Position numbers and translations under genes: made by a program | Assembly (NCBI RefSeq): GCF_022829365.1 | Contig: NZ_JAKSYJ010000119.1 | Location: forward strand, 124,001-188,000 | DNA: 64,000 nt | Source of the DNA: Methylobacterium sp. J-077 | GTDB taxonomy: Bacteria > Pseudomonadota > Alphaproteobacteria > Rhizobiales > Beijerinckiaceae | Direction: 5' to 3' | The notes under the pieces: model-generated | Database searches by the model: none | The model's input: only the letters and a program-made list of their open reading frames with translations | Told to the model about the DNA's origin: nothing | In this document: positions 54,288 through 62,710 of the stretch, one piece after another | How the letters are laid out: every line of letters begins with the position of its first letter | How positions within the stretch are numbered: the stretch's first letter is position 1

Positions 54288-54728
54288 ATGAACACCGTCG
54301 TCAAGGCCGCCGCGGCCTATCTGATCGTCCTCTTCGTGATCCGGCTGATCGGGCGGCGCACCGCCAGCCAGCAGGCGCCGATCGACATGGTCGTGCTGTT
54401 CCTGTTCGGCGGCCTGAGCGTCAGCGCCGTGCTGGGCGACGACCATTCCTTCACCGGGGCGATGAGCGCCCTGCTCACGGTCGGGCTGATGCATGTCGCG
54501 GTCTCGTGGCTGAAGCTGCGCGTCGTCTGGTTCGAGCGGATCGTCGACGGCACGCCGATCGTGGTCTATCGCGACGGAATCTGGGACGAGGCGCGCATGC
54601 GCCAACTCCGCATGCAGCAGGCCGACATCCGCACCGCGGCCCGTCAGCAGGGCCTGGACGATCTCGACAAGGTCGCGGTCGGCATCGTCGAGCGCGACGG
54701 AAAAGTCTCGATCATCGAGAAGGCGTAA
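54288..54728 (+). CDS. YetF/DUF421 family membrane protein
   Basis: A 146-residue protein with three hydrophobic helices (about 4-22, 33-48, 58-75) and a C-terminal soluble domain with DGTPIVVYRDGIWDEARMRQLRM and GIVERDGKVSIIEKA, the DUF421 signature. YetF proteins affect membrane or spore properties in Bacillus; the role here is unknown. Located two bases after the membrane-anchored partner gene. Confidence 0.88.
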   Translation: MNTVVKAAAAYLIVLFVIRLIGRRTASQQAPIDMVVLFLFGGLSVSAVLGDDHSFTGAMSALLTVGLMHVAVSWLKLRVVWFERIVDGTPIVVYRDGIWDEARMRQLRMQQADIRTAARQQGLDDLDKVAVGIVERDGKVSIIEKA

Positions 54729-54907
54729 CGGGGCCGCCGAACCTGCATCGGCGCCCTCGGGGGGCGCTGCGGATCATTTGAATATAGGATACGGTTTCGA
54801 GCCGGCGCCGGAAGGGTCGAGCCGGCGGTTCGGCATGCGCGCCGGCGGCCCCTCCTCTCCAACGGGGCGGAAGGCCGGCGGCGCGATCGCACAGGTCAGG
54901 ATTTCCC

Positions 54908-56509
54908 GTGAGAGACTTCTCCGCGCCCGGGCGCTCCCCGGTCTATGCAGCCAACGCTGCCGTCGCGACCTCGCACCCGCTCGCGACACTGACGGCCATC
55001 GAGATCCTGCGCGCGGGCGGCAACGCCGTCGATGCCGGCATCGCCGCGGTGGCGGTGCAATGCGTGGTCGATCCGCTGATGACCGGCATCGGCGGCGATT
55101 GTTTTTCGCTCTATGCGCCGGCCGGCGCGGCCGCGCCGATCGCGCTGGACGGCTCGGGCCGGGCTCCCGCGGCCGCGACCCCCGACTGGTACGCCGAGCA
55201 CGGCGTCGCCATCACCCCGACCTCGCCGCACGCGGTCACGGTGCCGGGGGCGGTCGGGGCCTGGGACCTGCTGGTGCGCCAGCACGGCACGCGTTCGCTC
55301 GGTGAGCTACTCCAACCGGCGATCCGCTACGCCGAGGACGGGTTCGTGATCCAGCAGCGCGTCGGCTGGGACTGGCAGCGCTGCGTGCCCCGGGTCGCGG
55401 GCGATCCCCACGCCGCCGCGACCTACCTGCCCGGCGGCGCGGCTCCGGCGATCGGCAGCGTTTTCCGCCTGCCGAAGCTCGCGGCGACGCTCCGGCGCAT
55501 CGCCGAGGAGGGCCCGGGCGGATTCTATGAAGGACCGGTGGCCGACGACATGGTCTGCCGCCTGAATGAACTCGGCGGCCTGCACACTCGGGACGATTTC
55601 GCCGCATCCCGGCCGGACGTGGTCACGCCGGTCTCGACCCGCTACCGCGGCTACGACGTCTACGAGTGCCCGCCCGCCGGCCAGGGGCTGGCCGCCCTGA
55701 TGATGCTGAACGTGCTCTCGCATTATGACGTGGGCGCGCTGTCGGACCTCGACCGGCTCCATCTGTTCGCCGAGACCTGCAAGCAGGCCTATCACCACCG
55801 CGACGTGCTATTCGGTGACGCGGCCCTCGCCCGGGTGCCGGTGGAGCACCTGCTGTCGGATGCCTGGAAGGCCGCCGCCCATGGGGCGATCGACATGGGC
55901 CGGGCGCGGCCGCCCGAGATCTATCCCGAGATCGCCCGGGAGGTCGCGCAGGAGCGCGCCCACAAGGACACGGTCTATCTCTGCGTGGTCGATCGGGATG
56001 GCAACGCGCTGTCGCTGATCAACTCGGTGTTCCAGGGTTTCGGCTCGGGGATCCTGGCGCCGGAGAGCGGCGTCCTGCTGCACAATCGCGGCCTGTCGTT
56101 CCGCACGGAGGCCGGGCACCCGAACAGCGTCGGGCCGGGCAAGCGGCCGATGCACACGATCATCCCGGGCATGCTGATGAAGGACGGCCAAGCGGTCGCG
56201 CCGTTCGGCGTGATGGGCGGGCATTACCAGGCCATGGGCCATGTCGAGCTGCTGTCCGGCATCCTCGACCGGGGCCTCGACGTGCAGGCGGCCCTCGATG
56301 CCCCCCGCAGCTTCGCCTATGGCGGCAGCCTGGAACTGGAGGGCGGCATCCCCGACGCCGTGATGGCCGGCCTCGTCGACCGCGGCCATCCGGCGATCCG
56401 GGCGCCGCTGCCGCTCGGCGGCGGCCAGATCATCTGGATCGACCGGAAGGCCGGCACGTTGGTGGCCGGCTCCGACCCGCGCAAGGACGGCGCGGCTCTG
56501 GGGTATTGA
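54908..56509 (+). CDS. Gamma-glutamyltransferase family protein
   Basis: A 533-residue Ntn-hydrolase that matures by self-cleavage. Seen: GGNAVDAGIAAVAVQCVVDPLMTGIGGDCF (residues 38-66), FYEGPVADDM, the probable catalytic threonine T355 in HKDTVYLCVVDRDGNALSLINS, then FGSGILAPESGVLLHNRG and the GGHYQAMGHVE segment. It uses a GTG start and has no visible signal peptide, so a cytoplasmic location is likely, unlike periplasmic GGT. The substrate may be glutathione or another gamma-glutamyl compound; the family also includes cephalosporin acylase-like enzymes. Confidence 0.9.
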   Translation: MRDFSAPGRSPVYAANAAVATSHPLATLTAIEILRAGGNAVDAGIAAVAVQCVVDPLMTGIGGDCFSLYAPAGAAAPIALDGSGRAPAAATPDWYAEHGVAITPTSPHAVTVPGAVGAWDLLVRQHGTRSLGELLQPAIRYAEDGFVIQQRVGWDWQRCVPRVAGDPHAAATYLPGGAAPAIGSVFRLPKLAATLRRIAEEGPGGFYEGPVADDMVCRLNELGGLHTRDDFAASRPDVVTPVSTRYRGYDVYECPPAGQGLAALMMLNVLSHYDVGALSDLDRLHLFAETCKQAYHHRDVLFGDAALARVPVEHLLSDAWKAAAHGAIDMGRARPPEIYPEIAREVAQERAHKDTVYLCVVDRDGNALSLINSVFQGFGSGILAPESGVLLHNRGLSFRTEAGHPNSVGPGKRPMHTIIPGMLMKDGQAVAPFGVMGGHYQAMGHVELLSGILDRGLDVQAALDAPRSFAYGGSLELEGGIPDAVMAGLVDRGHPAIRAPLPLGGGQIIWIDRKAGTLVAGSDPRKDGAALGY

Positions 56510-56555
56510 GGGGCGGCCGCGCCTTCGCGTCGAAAGGCGGACGGCCGAACTCTGG

Positions 56556-56592
56556 CGCGTTCCCCTCCCCCGCAAAGGGGGAGGGGAACGCG
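56556..56592. repeat. Family A-like palindrome, copy 5
   Basis: CGCGTTCCCCTCCCC, short A-rich loop, GGGGAGGGGAACGCG: a 15-base-arm hairpin between the convergent ggt and prfB genes, a natural bidirectional terminator. Confidence 0.65.
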
Positions 56593-56626
56593 CGCGGGTG
56601 TGAACGCGGCCGCAACCGACAAAAGC

Positions 56627-57755
56627 TCAGTCGAGATCCTCGACCTCTTCGGCACCGCCGTAGACGCGCTGGGCCAGCGACGCCTCCATGAACGGATCCA
56701 GGGCGCCGTCGAGCACCGCGTCCGGGTCGGTCGATTGCGAGCCGGTGCGCAGGTCCTTCACCAGCTGATAAGGCTGGAGCACGTAGGACCGGATCTGGTG
56801 ACCCCAGCCGATATCGGTCTTGGCCGCGGCCTCGGCGCTGGCCTTCTCCTCGCGCTTCTTCAGCTCCGCCTCGTAGAGCCGGGCGCGCAGCATGTTCCAC
56901 GCCGTGGCGCGGTTCTTGTGCTGGGAGCGCTCTTGCTGACAGGCCACCACGATCCCGGTCGGGTTGTGGGTGATGCGCACCGCCGAGTCTGTGGTGTTGA
57001 CGTGCTGGCCGCCGGCGCCGGACGAGCGGTAGGTGTCGATCCGGCAGTCGGATTCCTTGATCTCGATCTCGATCCGGTCGTCGATCACAGGGTAGACCCA
57101 GACGCTGGCGAAGCTGGTATGCCGCCGGGCGCTGGAATCGTAGGGCGAGATCCGCACCAGCCGGTGCACGCCGGACTCGGTCTTGAGCCAGCCATAGGCG
57201 TTGTGGCCCTTGATCAGGAGCGTGGCGCCCTTGATCCCGGCCTCCTCGCCGTCCGACCACTCGACGATCTCGACCTTGTACTTCCGGCGCTCGGCCCAGC
57301 GCGCGTACATGCGCTGGAGCATGTTCGCCCAGTCCTGGCTCTCGGTCCCGCCGGCCCCGGCATGGACTTCGAGGTAGGTGTCGAAGCCGTCGGCCTCGCC
57401 CGACAGGAGGGTCTCGACCTGGCGGCTCGCCGCCTCCTTCTCGACGGCGACGATCGCGGCCTCGCCCTCGCGGATCGAGGATTCGTCGCCCTCCATCTCG
57501 CCGAGCTCGATCAGCGTGGCGCCGTCCTCGAGGTCGCGCTCCAGCTTGCGGATGGAGGAGACCGCCTCGTCGAGTTGCTGACGCTCGCGCATGACCTTCT
57601 GCGCGGCGTCGGCATCGTTCCACAGGTCGGGGTTCTCGGAGGCTGCGTTCAGCTCCGCGAGGCGTTTATCGACGGTATCCCAGTCAAAGATGCCTCCTCA
57701 GCAGCCCTATAGACTGCTTGGCGGCATCCGAGGCTTGCTCGATCTCGGCGCGCAT
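56627..57755 (-). CDS. prfB: Peptide chain release factor 2, with programmed +1 frameshift
   Basis: The 375-residue RF2 is encoded in two frames: 23 codons from the ATG at 57755 to CTT, then a +1 shift skipping base 57686, then 352 codons to 56627. RF2 ends translation at UGA and UAA. Seen: GGQ at residues 248-250 ([15 protein letters not shown]), which triggers peptide release, and SPY at 203-205 in [22 protein letters not shown], the codon-recognition position (SPF in E. coli). Without the shift the first frame stops at TGA after 23 codons; low RF2 therefore raises its own synthesis. An internal ATG start at 57592 would give a truncated N-terminus and is rejected. Confidence 0.96.
57683..57698 (-). 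promoter_or_regulatory. prfB programmed frameshift site
   Basis: Minus strand AGGAGGCATCTTTGAC: a Shine-Dalgarno-like AGGAGG three bases before CTT TGA C. This is the known RF2 autoregulation signal; the ribosome slips from CTT-T to TTT-GAC when UGA decoding is slow. Confidence 0.95.
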
Positions 57756-57909
57756 TTGGTTTTTCGGGGATGGGGTTGCTGTGTCGGGCCGGGGTGATAC
57801 CGCCCGGGGGCCGGCCTGTAAACGCCGGGCGGATCCGCATTCCGGTATCGCGCGTCCACGAGACGGCGCGATGCCGGATCGGCCCGCGCCGGTCGCGCGT
57901 GCGGTCCGC

Positions 57910-58263
57910 TCAGTAGCGCGGCGGCACGATGTAGGACGGGGCGATCACGTACTCCTTCGGGCGCCGCTGCGCGCCGAACCGGCCCTCGGTGATCTGGTCG
58001 TTGTAGTAGTCGACCCCGGTGTAGCCGAAGCCGCCGCCGTTCATCACCTGGGCCACCGGCACCGGCGGGACGGCGAGATCGGGACGGCCCGGCGGCACGA
58101 GCACCTGGCAGCACCCCTCGGCCTGCAGCACGGTCGGTCCGTTGGGAGCGGTGAACACGTAGACGCGCGGCTGCGGGATCCCCGGCGGGTAGGCCGGCTC
58201 GGCGGCGGCGCCCTGGGCGACGAGGCCGAGCAATCCGGCGGCGATCAGGGTCTTGGTGCTCAC
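57910..58263 (-). CDS. Secreted proline/tyrosine-rich hypothetical protein (117 aa)
   Basis: GTG start at 58263 with GGAG upstream (another GTG at 58278 is possible). Signal peptide KTLIAAGLLGLVAQGAAAE, then a small domain with adjacent cysteines (QAEGCCQVLVPP), many prolines and tyrosines (FGYTGVDYYNDQITEG) and the ending IAPSYIVPPRY. Function unknown; a surface or periplasmic location is likely. Confidence 0.7.
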   Translation of the reverse strand: MSTKTLIAAGLLGLVAQGAAAEPAYPPGIPQPRVYVFTAPNGPTVLQAEGCCQVLVPPGRPDLAVPPVPVAQVMNGGGFGYTGVDYYNDQITEGRFGAQRRPKEYVIAPSYIVPPRY

Positions 58264-58369
58264 GCGATGCTCCGTCACGGGGCCGGCCGGGCCGGCGTCA
58301 GGCCTACACTCTAGCTTATCGCGGTCGGCCTGTCCGGCGCCTGCGGATCGACCGGTTACCGGAATCTGC

Positions 58370-58582
58370 TCAGCCGCGGGCGCGTAGGACCACCTGCGGG
58401 CTCACCGGCACCGGCCGGCAATCCGAGATGAAGGCGTTGACCGGCAACGGCTTCGAGTCGCAGGCATAGACATCCGTCGGGCCCGGGGCCGGCACCGGAT
58501 CCCGGGCGATGATCGGGTTCGGCGCGCAGGCCGAGGCCGCGGCGGCGAGCAGCAGGGCGGCGATGAGGTTCAGGCGGCGCAT
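58370..58582 (-). CDS. Small lipoprotein (70 aa)
   Basis: MRRLNLIAALLLAAAASAC is a clear lipoprotein signal with lipobox ASAC (C19). The mature peptide of about 50 residues is proline-rich with two cysteines (YACDSKPLP, SDCRPVP) that may pair. Located between the aminotransferase and the secreted 117-residue protein, same strand. Function unknown. Confidence 0.7.
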   Translation of the reverse strand: MRRLNLIAALLLAAAASACAPNPIIARDPVPAPGPTDVYACDSKPLPVNAFISDCRPVPVSPQVVLRARG

Positions 58583-58716
58583 GCAACTCTCGGACGCGGG
58601 AGGACCCCCGTACCGAACCCTGCGCATCGCGATCCGCTCTGACAAGCGCCGGCGGGGGACGACGGGCCCTTTGACGGAGCCTGTCGCCCGACGGCAACAA
58701 TCGGAGCGGTTTGGCC

Positions 58717-59979
58717 TCAGACGGCCCGGGCCATCGGCACCACGTTGTGCAGGGTCTTGTCGCCGCCGTCGAAGAACCGGCGGATGTTGCGCGCGGCTTG
58801 CCGGATCCGCTGCTCGTTCTCGACCAGGGCGATGCGGACATAGTCGTCGCCGAACTCGCCGAAGCCGATGCCCGGCGCCACGGCCACGTCGGATTTCTCC
58901 AGCAGCAGCTTGGAGAATTCGAGGCTGCCCATCTCCCGGTAGCGCTCCGGGATCGGCACCCAGGCGAACATCGAGGCCGTCGGCGTCGGGACGGCCCAGC
59001 CGGCCTTGCCGAAGGATTCCACCAGCGCGTCGCGGCGCTTGCGGTAGGTCGCCCGCATCTCGTCGATGCAATCGTCCGGGCCGTTGAGGGCCGCGGTGGC
59101 GGCGACCTGGATCGGCGTGAAGGCGCCGTAATCGAGATACGACTTCACCCGGGAGAGCGCCGCCAGCAGGCGCTCGTTGCCCACCGCGAAGCCCATGCGC
59201 CAGCCGGCCATGGAATAGGTCTTCGACAGGGAGGTGAACTCCACGGTGCAGTCGATCGCGCCCGGGACCTGCAGGACCGAGGGCGGCGGGTTGCCGTCGA
59301 AATAGACCTCCGCGTAGGCGAGATCCGAGAGCAGGATCAGCTCGTGCTGCTTGGCGAAGGCGACGAGGTCCCGGTAGAAATCGAGATCGGCCACGTAGGC
59401 GGTCGGGTTCGAAGGGTAGCAGACCACCAGGGCCACGGGCTTCGGGATCGAGTGCCGCATGGCCCGTTCCAGCGCCGGGAACATCGCCGGGGTCGGCTCG
59501 GCCGGGACCGAGCGGATCACGCCGCCGGCCATCAGGAAGCCGAAGGCGTGGATCGGGTAGCTCGGGTTCGGCACCAGCACGACGTCGCCCGGGGCGGTGA
59601 TCGCCTGGGCCATGTTGGCGAAGCCTTCCTTCGAGCCCAGCGTCGCCACCACCTGGGTGTCGGGGTTGAGGCTCACGCCGAAGCGGCGCTGGTAGTAGCC
59701 GGCCTGGGCCCGGCGCAGGCCCGCGATGCCCTTGGAGGCGGAATAGCGGTCGGTCCGCGGACGCCCGGCCGTCTCGCACAGCTTGGCGATGACGTGCTTG
59801 GGGGCGTCGAGATCCGGGTTGCCCATGCCGAGATCGATGATGTCGGCGCCCTGAGCTCGGGCGGTCGCCTTGATCCGGTTGACCTGCTCGAACACGTAGG
59901 GCGGCAGGCGCTTGATGCGGTGGAAATCGGTCATCGGCGTGTCCATCGGCGCGTCCCGACTCTGGCGTCTCTCGTTCAT
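58717..59979 (-). CDS. PLP-dependent aminotransferase, AlaC/LL-DAP-aminotransferase type
   Basis: A 420-residue class I aminotransferase (start may be the ATG at 59946 or 59934, giving MTDFHRIKRLPPYVFEQVN at the N-terminus). Seen: IIDLGMGNPDLDAP, ATLGSKEGFANMAQA, VPNPSYPIHAFG, YPSNPTAYV, the PLP lysine in EFTSLSKTYSMAGWRMGFAVG, and RIALVENEQRIRQAARNI. In E. coli AlaC interconverts pyruvate and alanine; similar Rhizobiales genes are annotated as LL-diaminopimelate aminotransferase-like. I favour alanine transaminase activity, not proven. Confidence 0.9.
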   Translation of the reverse strand: MNERRQSRDAPMDTPMTDFHRIKRLPPYVFEQVNRIKATARAQGADIIDLGMGNPDLDAPKHVIAKLCETAGRPRTDRYSASKGIAGLRRAQAGYYQRRFGVSLNPDTQVVATLGSKEGFANMAQAITAPGDVVLVPNPSYPIHAFGFLMAGGVIRSVPAEPTPAMFPALERAMRHSIPKPVALVVCYPSNPTAYVADLDFYRDLVAFAKQHELILLSDLAYAEVYFDGNPPPSVLQVPGAIDCTVEFTSLSKTYSMAGWRMGFAVGNERLLAALSRVKSYLDYGAFTPIQVAATAALNGPDDCIDEMRATYRKRRDALVESFGKAGWAVPTPTASMFAWVPIPERYREMGSLEFSKLLLEKSDVAVAPGIGFGEFGDDYVRIALVENEQRIRQAARNIRRFFDGGDKTLHNVVPMARAV

Positions 59980-60058
59980 GGCGGGCGCGCGAAGGATTCG
60001 CTCTAGCAGAGATGCGCGCCGCCGCCGACCCTGAAAAATCCAGTCCGGATCGGGCGCG

Positions 60059-60469
60059 CTATTGCGCCGCCGCGGGCGCCGGCTTGATCGCGGCCGCCGC
60101 GCCCCGTCCGGCGCTCTCGGCGGCGCGGCCGCGGGATTCGTTGCGGCCGCGGGCGCCTTCGAGCTCGGCCGCCAGCGCCTTCTGGCTCTCGGCGGACTTG
60201 GCCCGGACCGGGCGCTTGGGCGCGTCGACGCCCACCGGCATGAAGGCGGGCGCCTCCTTGCTGCGGGATTCGGTCACGAAATCCGGCGCGGCCACGACCC
60301 GGGGCCCGTAGCCGGCATCGGTGGCGAGCGTGCGCACCGCATCCCCCGAGCAGGCGGCGAGCGGCGCCGCCATCAGGGCCAGGGCCACCAGGGCGACGCC
60401 GCGCACCCGTCCCGCGCGGTCGGCAGGCCGGGTGGCGGACGAGGCCGGGTTCAAAAAGGCGCGGCGCAT
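60059..60469 (-). CDS. Lipoprotein, hypothetical (136 aa)
   Basis: Start at 60469 with MRRAFLNPASSATRPADRAG, a basic stretch, then the hydrophobic VALVALALMAAPLAAC with lipobox LAAC (near residue 40). The mature part contains ESRSKEAPAFMPVGVDAPKRP and an alanine/arginine-rich tail ending AAAAIKPAPAAAQ. The long N-region is unusual for a lipoprotein but the lipobox is good. Divergent from phaC; no known family. Confidence 0.65.
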   Translation of the reverse strand: MRRAFLNPASSATRPADRAGRVRGVALVALALMAAPLAACSGDAVRTLATDAGYGPRVVAAPDFVTESRSKEAPAFMPVGVDAPKRPVRAKSAESQKALAAELEGARGRNESRGRAAESAGRGAAAAIKPAPAAAQ

Positions 60470-60616
60470 GGGCACAAAGGACAAAGGTATGAGAAGAACG
60501 CGCGGATGTTTCGATGACCTGCGCGGCCGGGCTGGTGCAACCTCTCGCTCGCTCCCTAATTTGTCGGAAACGAGGCTCATGATCAGTCGAGCCGAACCAT
60601 ACACAGGGAGGCACGC

Positions 60617-62464
60617 GTGACGAGCCCGCGGACGCAGGCGCCGGACCCGGCAGCCGCTCGGACTGCCCTGGCCAACGGCGCCCTGCCGGACGGCATCACA
60701 CCGCCGATGCCGGATATCGAGGCGCTGTCGCGCAATGCCGGACAGTTCGTGGAAGCGCTGGGGCGCAGCGCCGCCCGCATGCTCACGCCCGAGGCCCAGG
60801 CCAGCGGCACCTCCGGGGAGATCAACGAGGCGGTCAAGACGCTGGGCCAAGTCGCCGAGGCGTGGATGTCGGACCCGAACCGGAGCGCCGAGGCCCAGGC
60901 CAGGCTGTCCCAGGCGTTCCTGACGCTCTGGGGCTCGACCTACCTGCGCCTTCAGGGCCAGCAGGCCGATCCGGTGGCGGTCCCGGCGCCCCGGGATGGG
61001 CGCTTCAGCGATGCCGAATGGTCGACCAACCCCTATTTCGACTTCCTGAAGCAGGGCTACCTGATCGCGACCCGCTGGGCCGAAGGCCTGGTCGACGAGG
61101 CCCAGGGCATCGACGAGCACACCCGCCACAAGGCGCAGTTCTACCTGCGCCAGCTCACCAGCATGCTGTCGCCGTCGAACTTCCTGCCGACCAACCCGGA
61201 ATTGATCCGCCACACCCTGCAGGAGAGCGGCGCCAACCTCGTGCGCGGCCTCAAGATGTATGAGGAGGATCTGGAGGCCGGCGGCGGCCAGCTGCGGGTG
61301 CGCCAGACCGATACGAGCGGGTTCGAGGTCGGGCGCAACATCGCGGTGACCCCCGGCGAGGTGGTGTTCCGCAACGACCTGATCGAGCTGATCCAGTACG
61401 CGCCGTCCACCGAGACCGTGCTCAAGCGCCCATTCCTGATGGTGCCGCCCTGGATCAACAAGTTCTACATCCTCGATCTCAATCCCCAGAAGAGCTTCCT
61501 GAAGTGGATGGTCGACCAGGGGCTGACGGTGTTCTGTATCTCCTGGGTGAACCCGGATGCCCGCCACGCCGACAAGGATTTCGAGTCCTACATGCGCGAG
61601 GGCATCGAGGCGGCGATCGACGCGATCGGCGTCGCCACCGGCGAGACCGAGGTCCATGCGGCGGGCTATTGCGTCGGCGGCACCCTGCTCTCCGTGACGC
61701 TGGCCATGCAGGCGGCCACGGGCAACCGGCGGATCAAGAGCGCGACCCTGCTGACCACCCAGGTCGACTTCACCCATGCCGGCGACCTCAAGGTCTTCGC
61801 CGGCGAGGAGCAGATCCGCGAGGTCGAGGCGCGCATGGCCGAGCGCGGCTATCTGGAGGGCAGCCGCATGGCCAACGCCTTCAACATGCTGCGGCCGGAC
61901 GACATGATCTGGTCCTACGTCGTCAACAACTACATCAAGGGCAAGCAACCCTCGGCGTTCGACCTGCTGTACTGGAATTCCGACGCCACCCGGATGCCGG
62001 CGGCGAACCACTCGTTCTACCTGCGCAATTGCTATCTCGAGAACAGCCTGGCCCAGGGTCGGATGGTTTTGGGCAATGTCCGGCTCGACCTGAAGAAGAT
62101 CCAGGTGCCGATCTTCAACCTCGCCACCCGGGAGGATCACATCGCGCCGGCGATCTCGGTGTTCGAGGGCTCCAAAACCTTCGGCGGCAAGGTCGATTAC
62201 GTGCTGGCCGGCTCCGGCCACATCGCCGGGGTGGTCAACCCGCCCTACAAGCCGAAATACGGCTACTGGACCGGCGGCCCGGTCAAGGGCGAGTTTAAGG
62301 ACTGGATCGCGGCGGCGGCCGAGACCAAGGGCTCGTGGTGGCCCTACTGGTTCCAGTGGATCGAGGCGCAGGCCCCCGAGCGGGTGCAGGCCCGCAAGCC
62401 CGGCGGCGACGCGCTCCCGTCGCTCGGCCCGGCTCCGGGGACCTACGTGCGGATGCGGGCCTGA
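60617..62464 (+). CDS. phaC: Class I poly(3-hydroxyalkanoate) synthase
   Basis: A 615-residue granule-bound enzyme polymerising (R)-3-hydroxybutyryl-CoA. The catalytic triad of the alpha/beta-hydrolase fold is seen: C352 in the lipase-like box GYCVGGTL, D507 in REDHIAP and H535 in GSGHIAG. Flanking class I sequences such as FLMVPPWINKFYILDLNPQKS and CISWVNPD are present. The start is a GTG with GGGAGG upstream. It uses the product of phaA-phaB, which lie 55 kb away. No phaE-type partner is adjacent, fitting class I. Confidence 0.96.
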   Translation: MTSPRTQAPDPAAARTALANGALPDGITPPMPDIEALSRNAGQFVEALGRSAARMLTPEAQASGTSGEINEAVKTLGQVAEAWMSDPNRSAEAQARLSQAFLTLWGSTYLRLQGQQADPVAVPAPRDGRFSDAEWSTNPYFDFLKQGYLIATRWAEGLVDEAQGIDEHTRHKAQFYLRQLTSMLSPSNFLPTNPELIRHTLQESGANLVRGLKMYEEDLEAGGGQLRVRQTDTSGFEVGRNIAVTPGEVVFRNDLIELIQYAPSTETVLKRPFLMVPPWINKFYILDLNPQKSFLKWMVDQGLTVFCISWVNPDARHADKDFESYMREGIEAAIDAIGVATGETEVHAAGYCVGGTLLSVTLAMQAATGNRRIKSATLLTTQVDFTHAGDLKVFAGEEQIREVEARMAERGYLEGSRMANAFNMLRPDDMIWSYVVNNYIKGKQPSAFDLLYWNSDATRMPAANHSFYLRNCYLENSLAQGRMVLGNVRLDLKKIQVPIFNLATREDHIAPAISVFEGSKTFGGKVDYVLAGSGHIAGVVNPPYKPKYGYWTGGPVKGEFKDWIAAAAETKGSWWPYWFQWIEAQAPERVQARKPGGDALPSLGPAPGTYVRMRA

Positions 62465-62576
62465 GGGAGCTTCGCCGGCCTTCGGCCGGTCACGCGGTGA
62501 AGGTGCGAGGGTCGTTGCAAGCGACCGCGCGCTCTGCCGCGCGGGTGAGCGGATTCACCCGATTCAGAACAGCGCG

Positions 62577-62610
62577 CGCGCCCCCTCTCCCGTGCGGGAG
62601 AGGGGGCGCG
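62577..62610. repeat. Family A palindrome, copy 6
   Basis: Perfect arms of 16 bases, CGCGCCCCCTCTCCCG and its complement, around TG. It lies between the convergent phaC and FadL-like genes. A smaller hairpin with TTCG loop (GCCGGCCTTCGGCCGG) at about 62474 follows the phaC stop more closely. Confidence 0.8.
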
Positions 62611-62710
62611 TCGCCGCCCGCACAAGCCGATGTTTTCGGCCGCTTGCCAGCACGGGAGAAGAAACCCGCGCCGTTCCCGGGCATCGTTGCGAGAGGCCAG
62701 TCGCCTCCGC

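Noticed and set aside
57684..57686. In-frame TGA stop near the start of prfB, suggesting a pseudogene
   Set aside because: It is part of the standard RF2 programmed frameshift signal.
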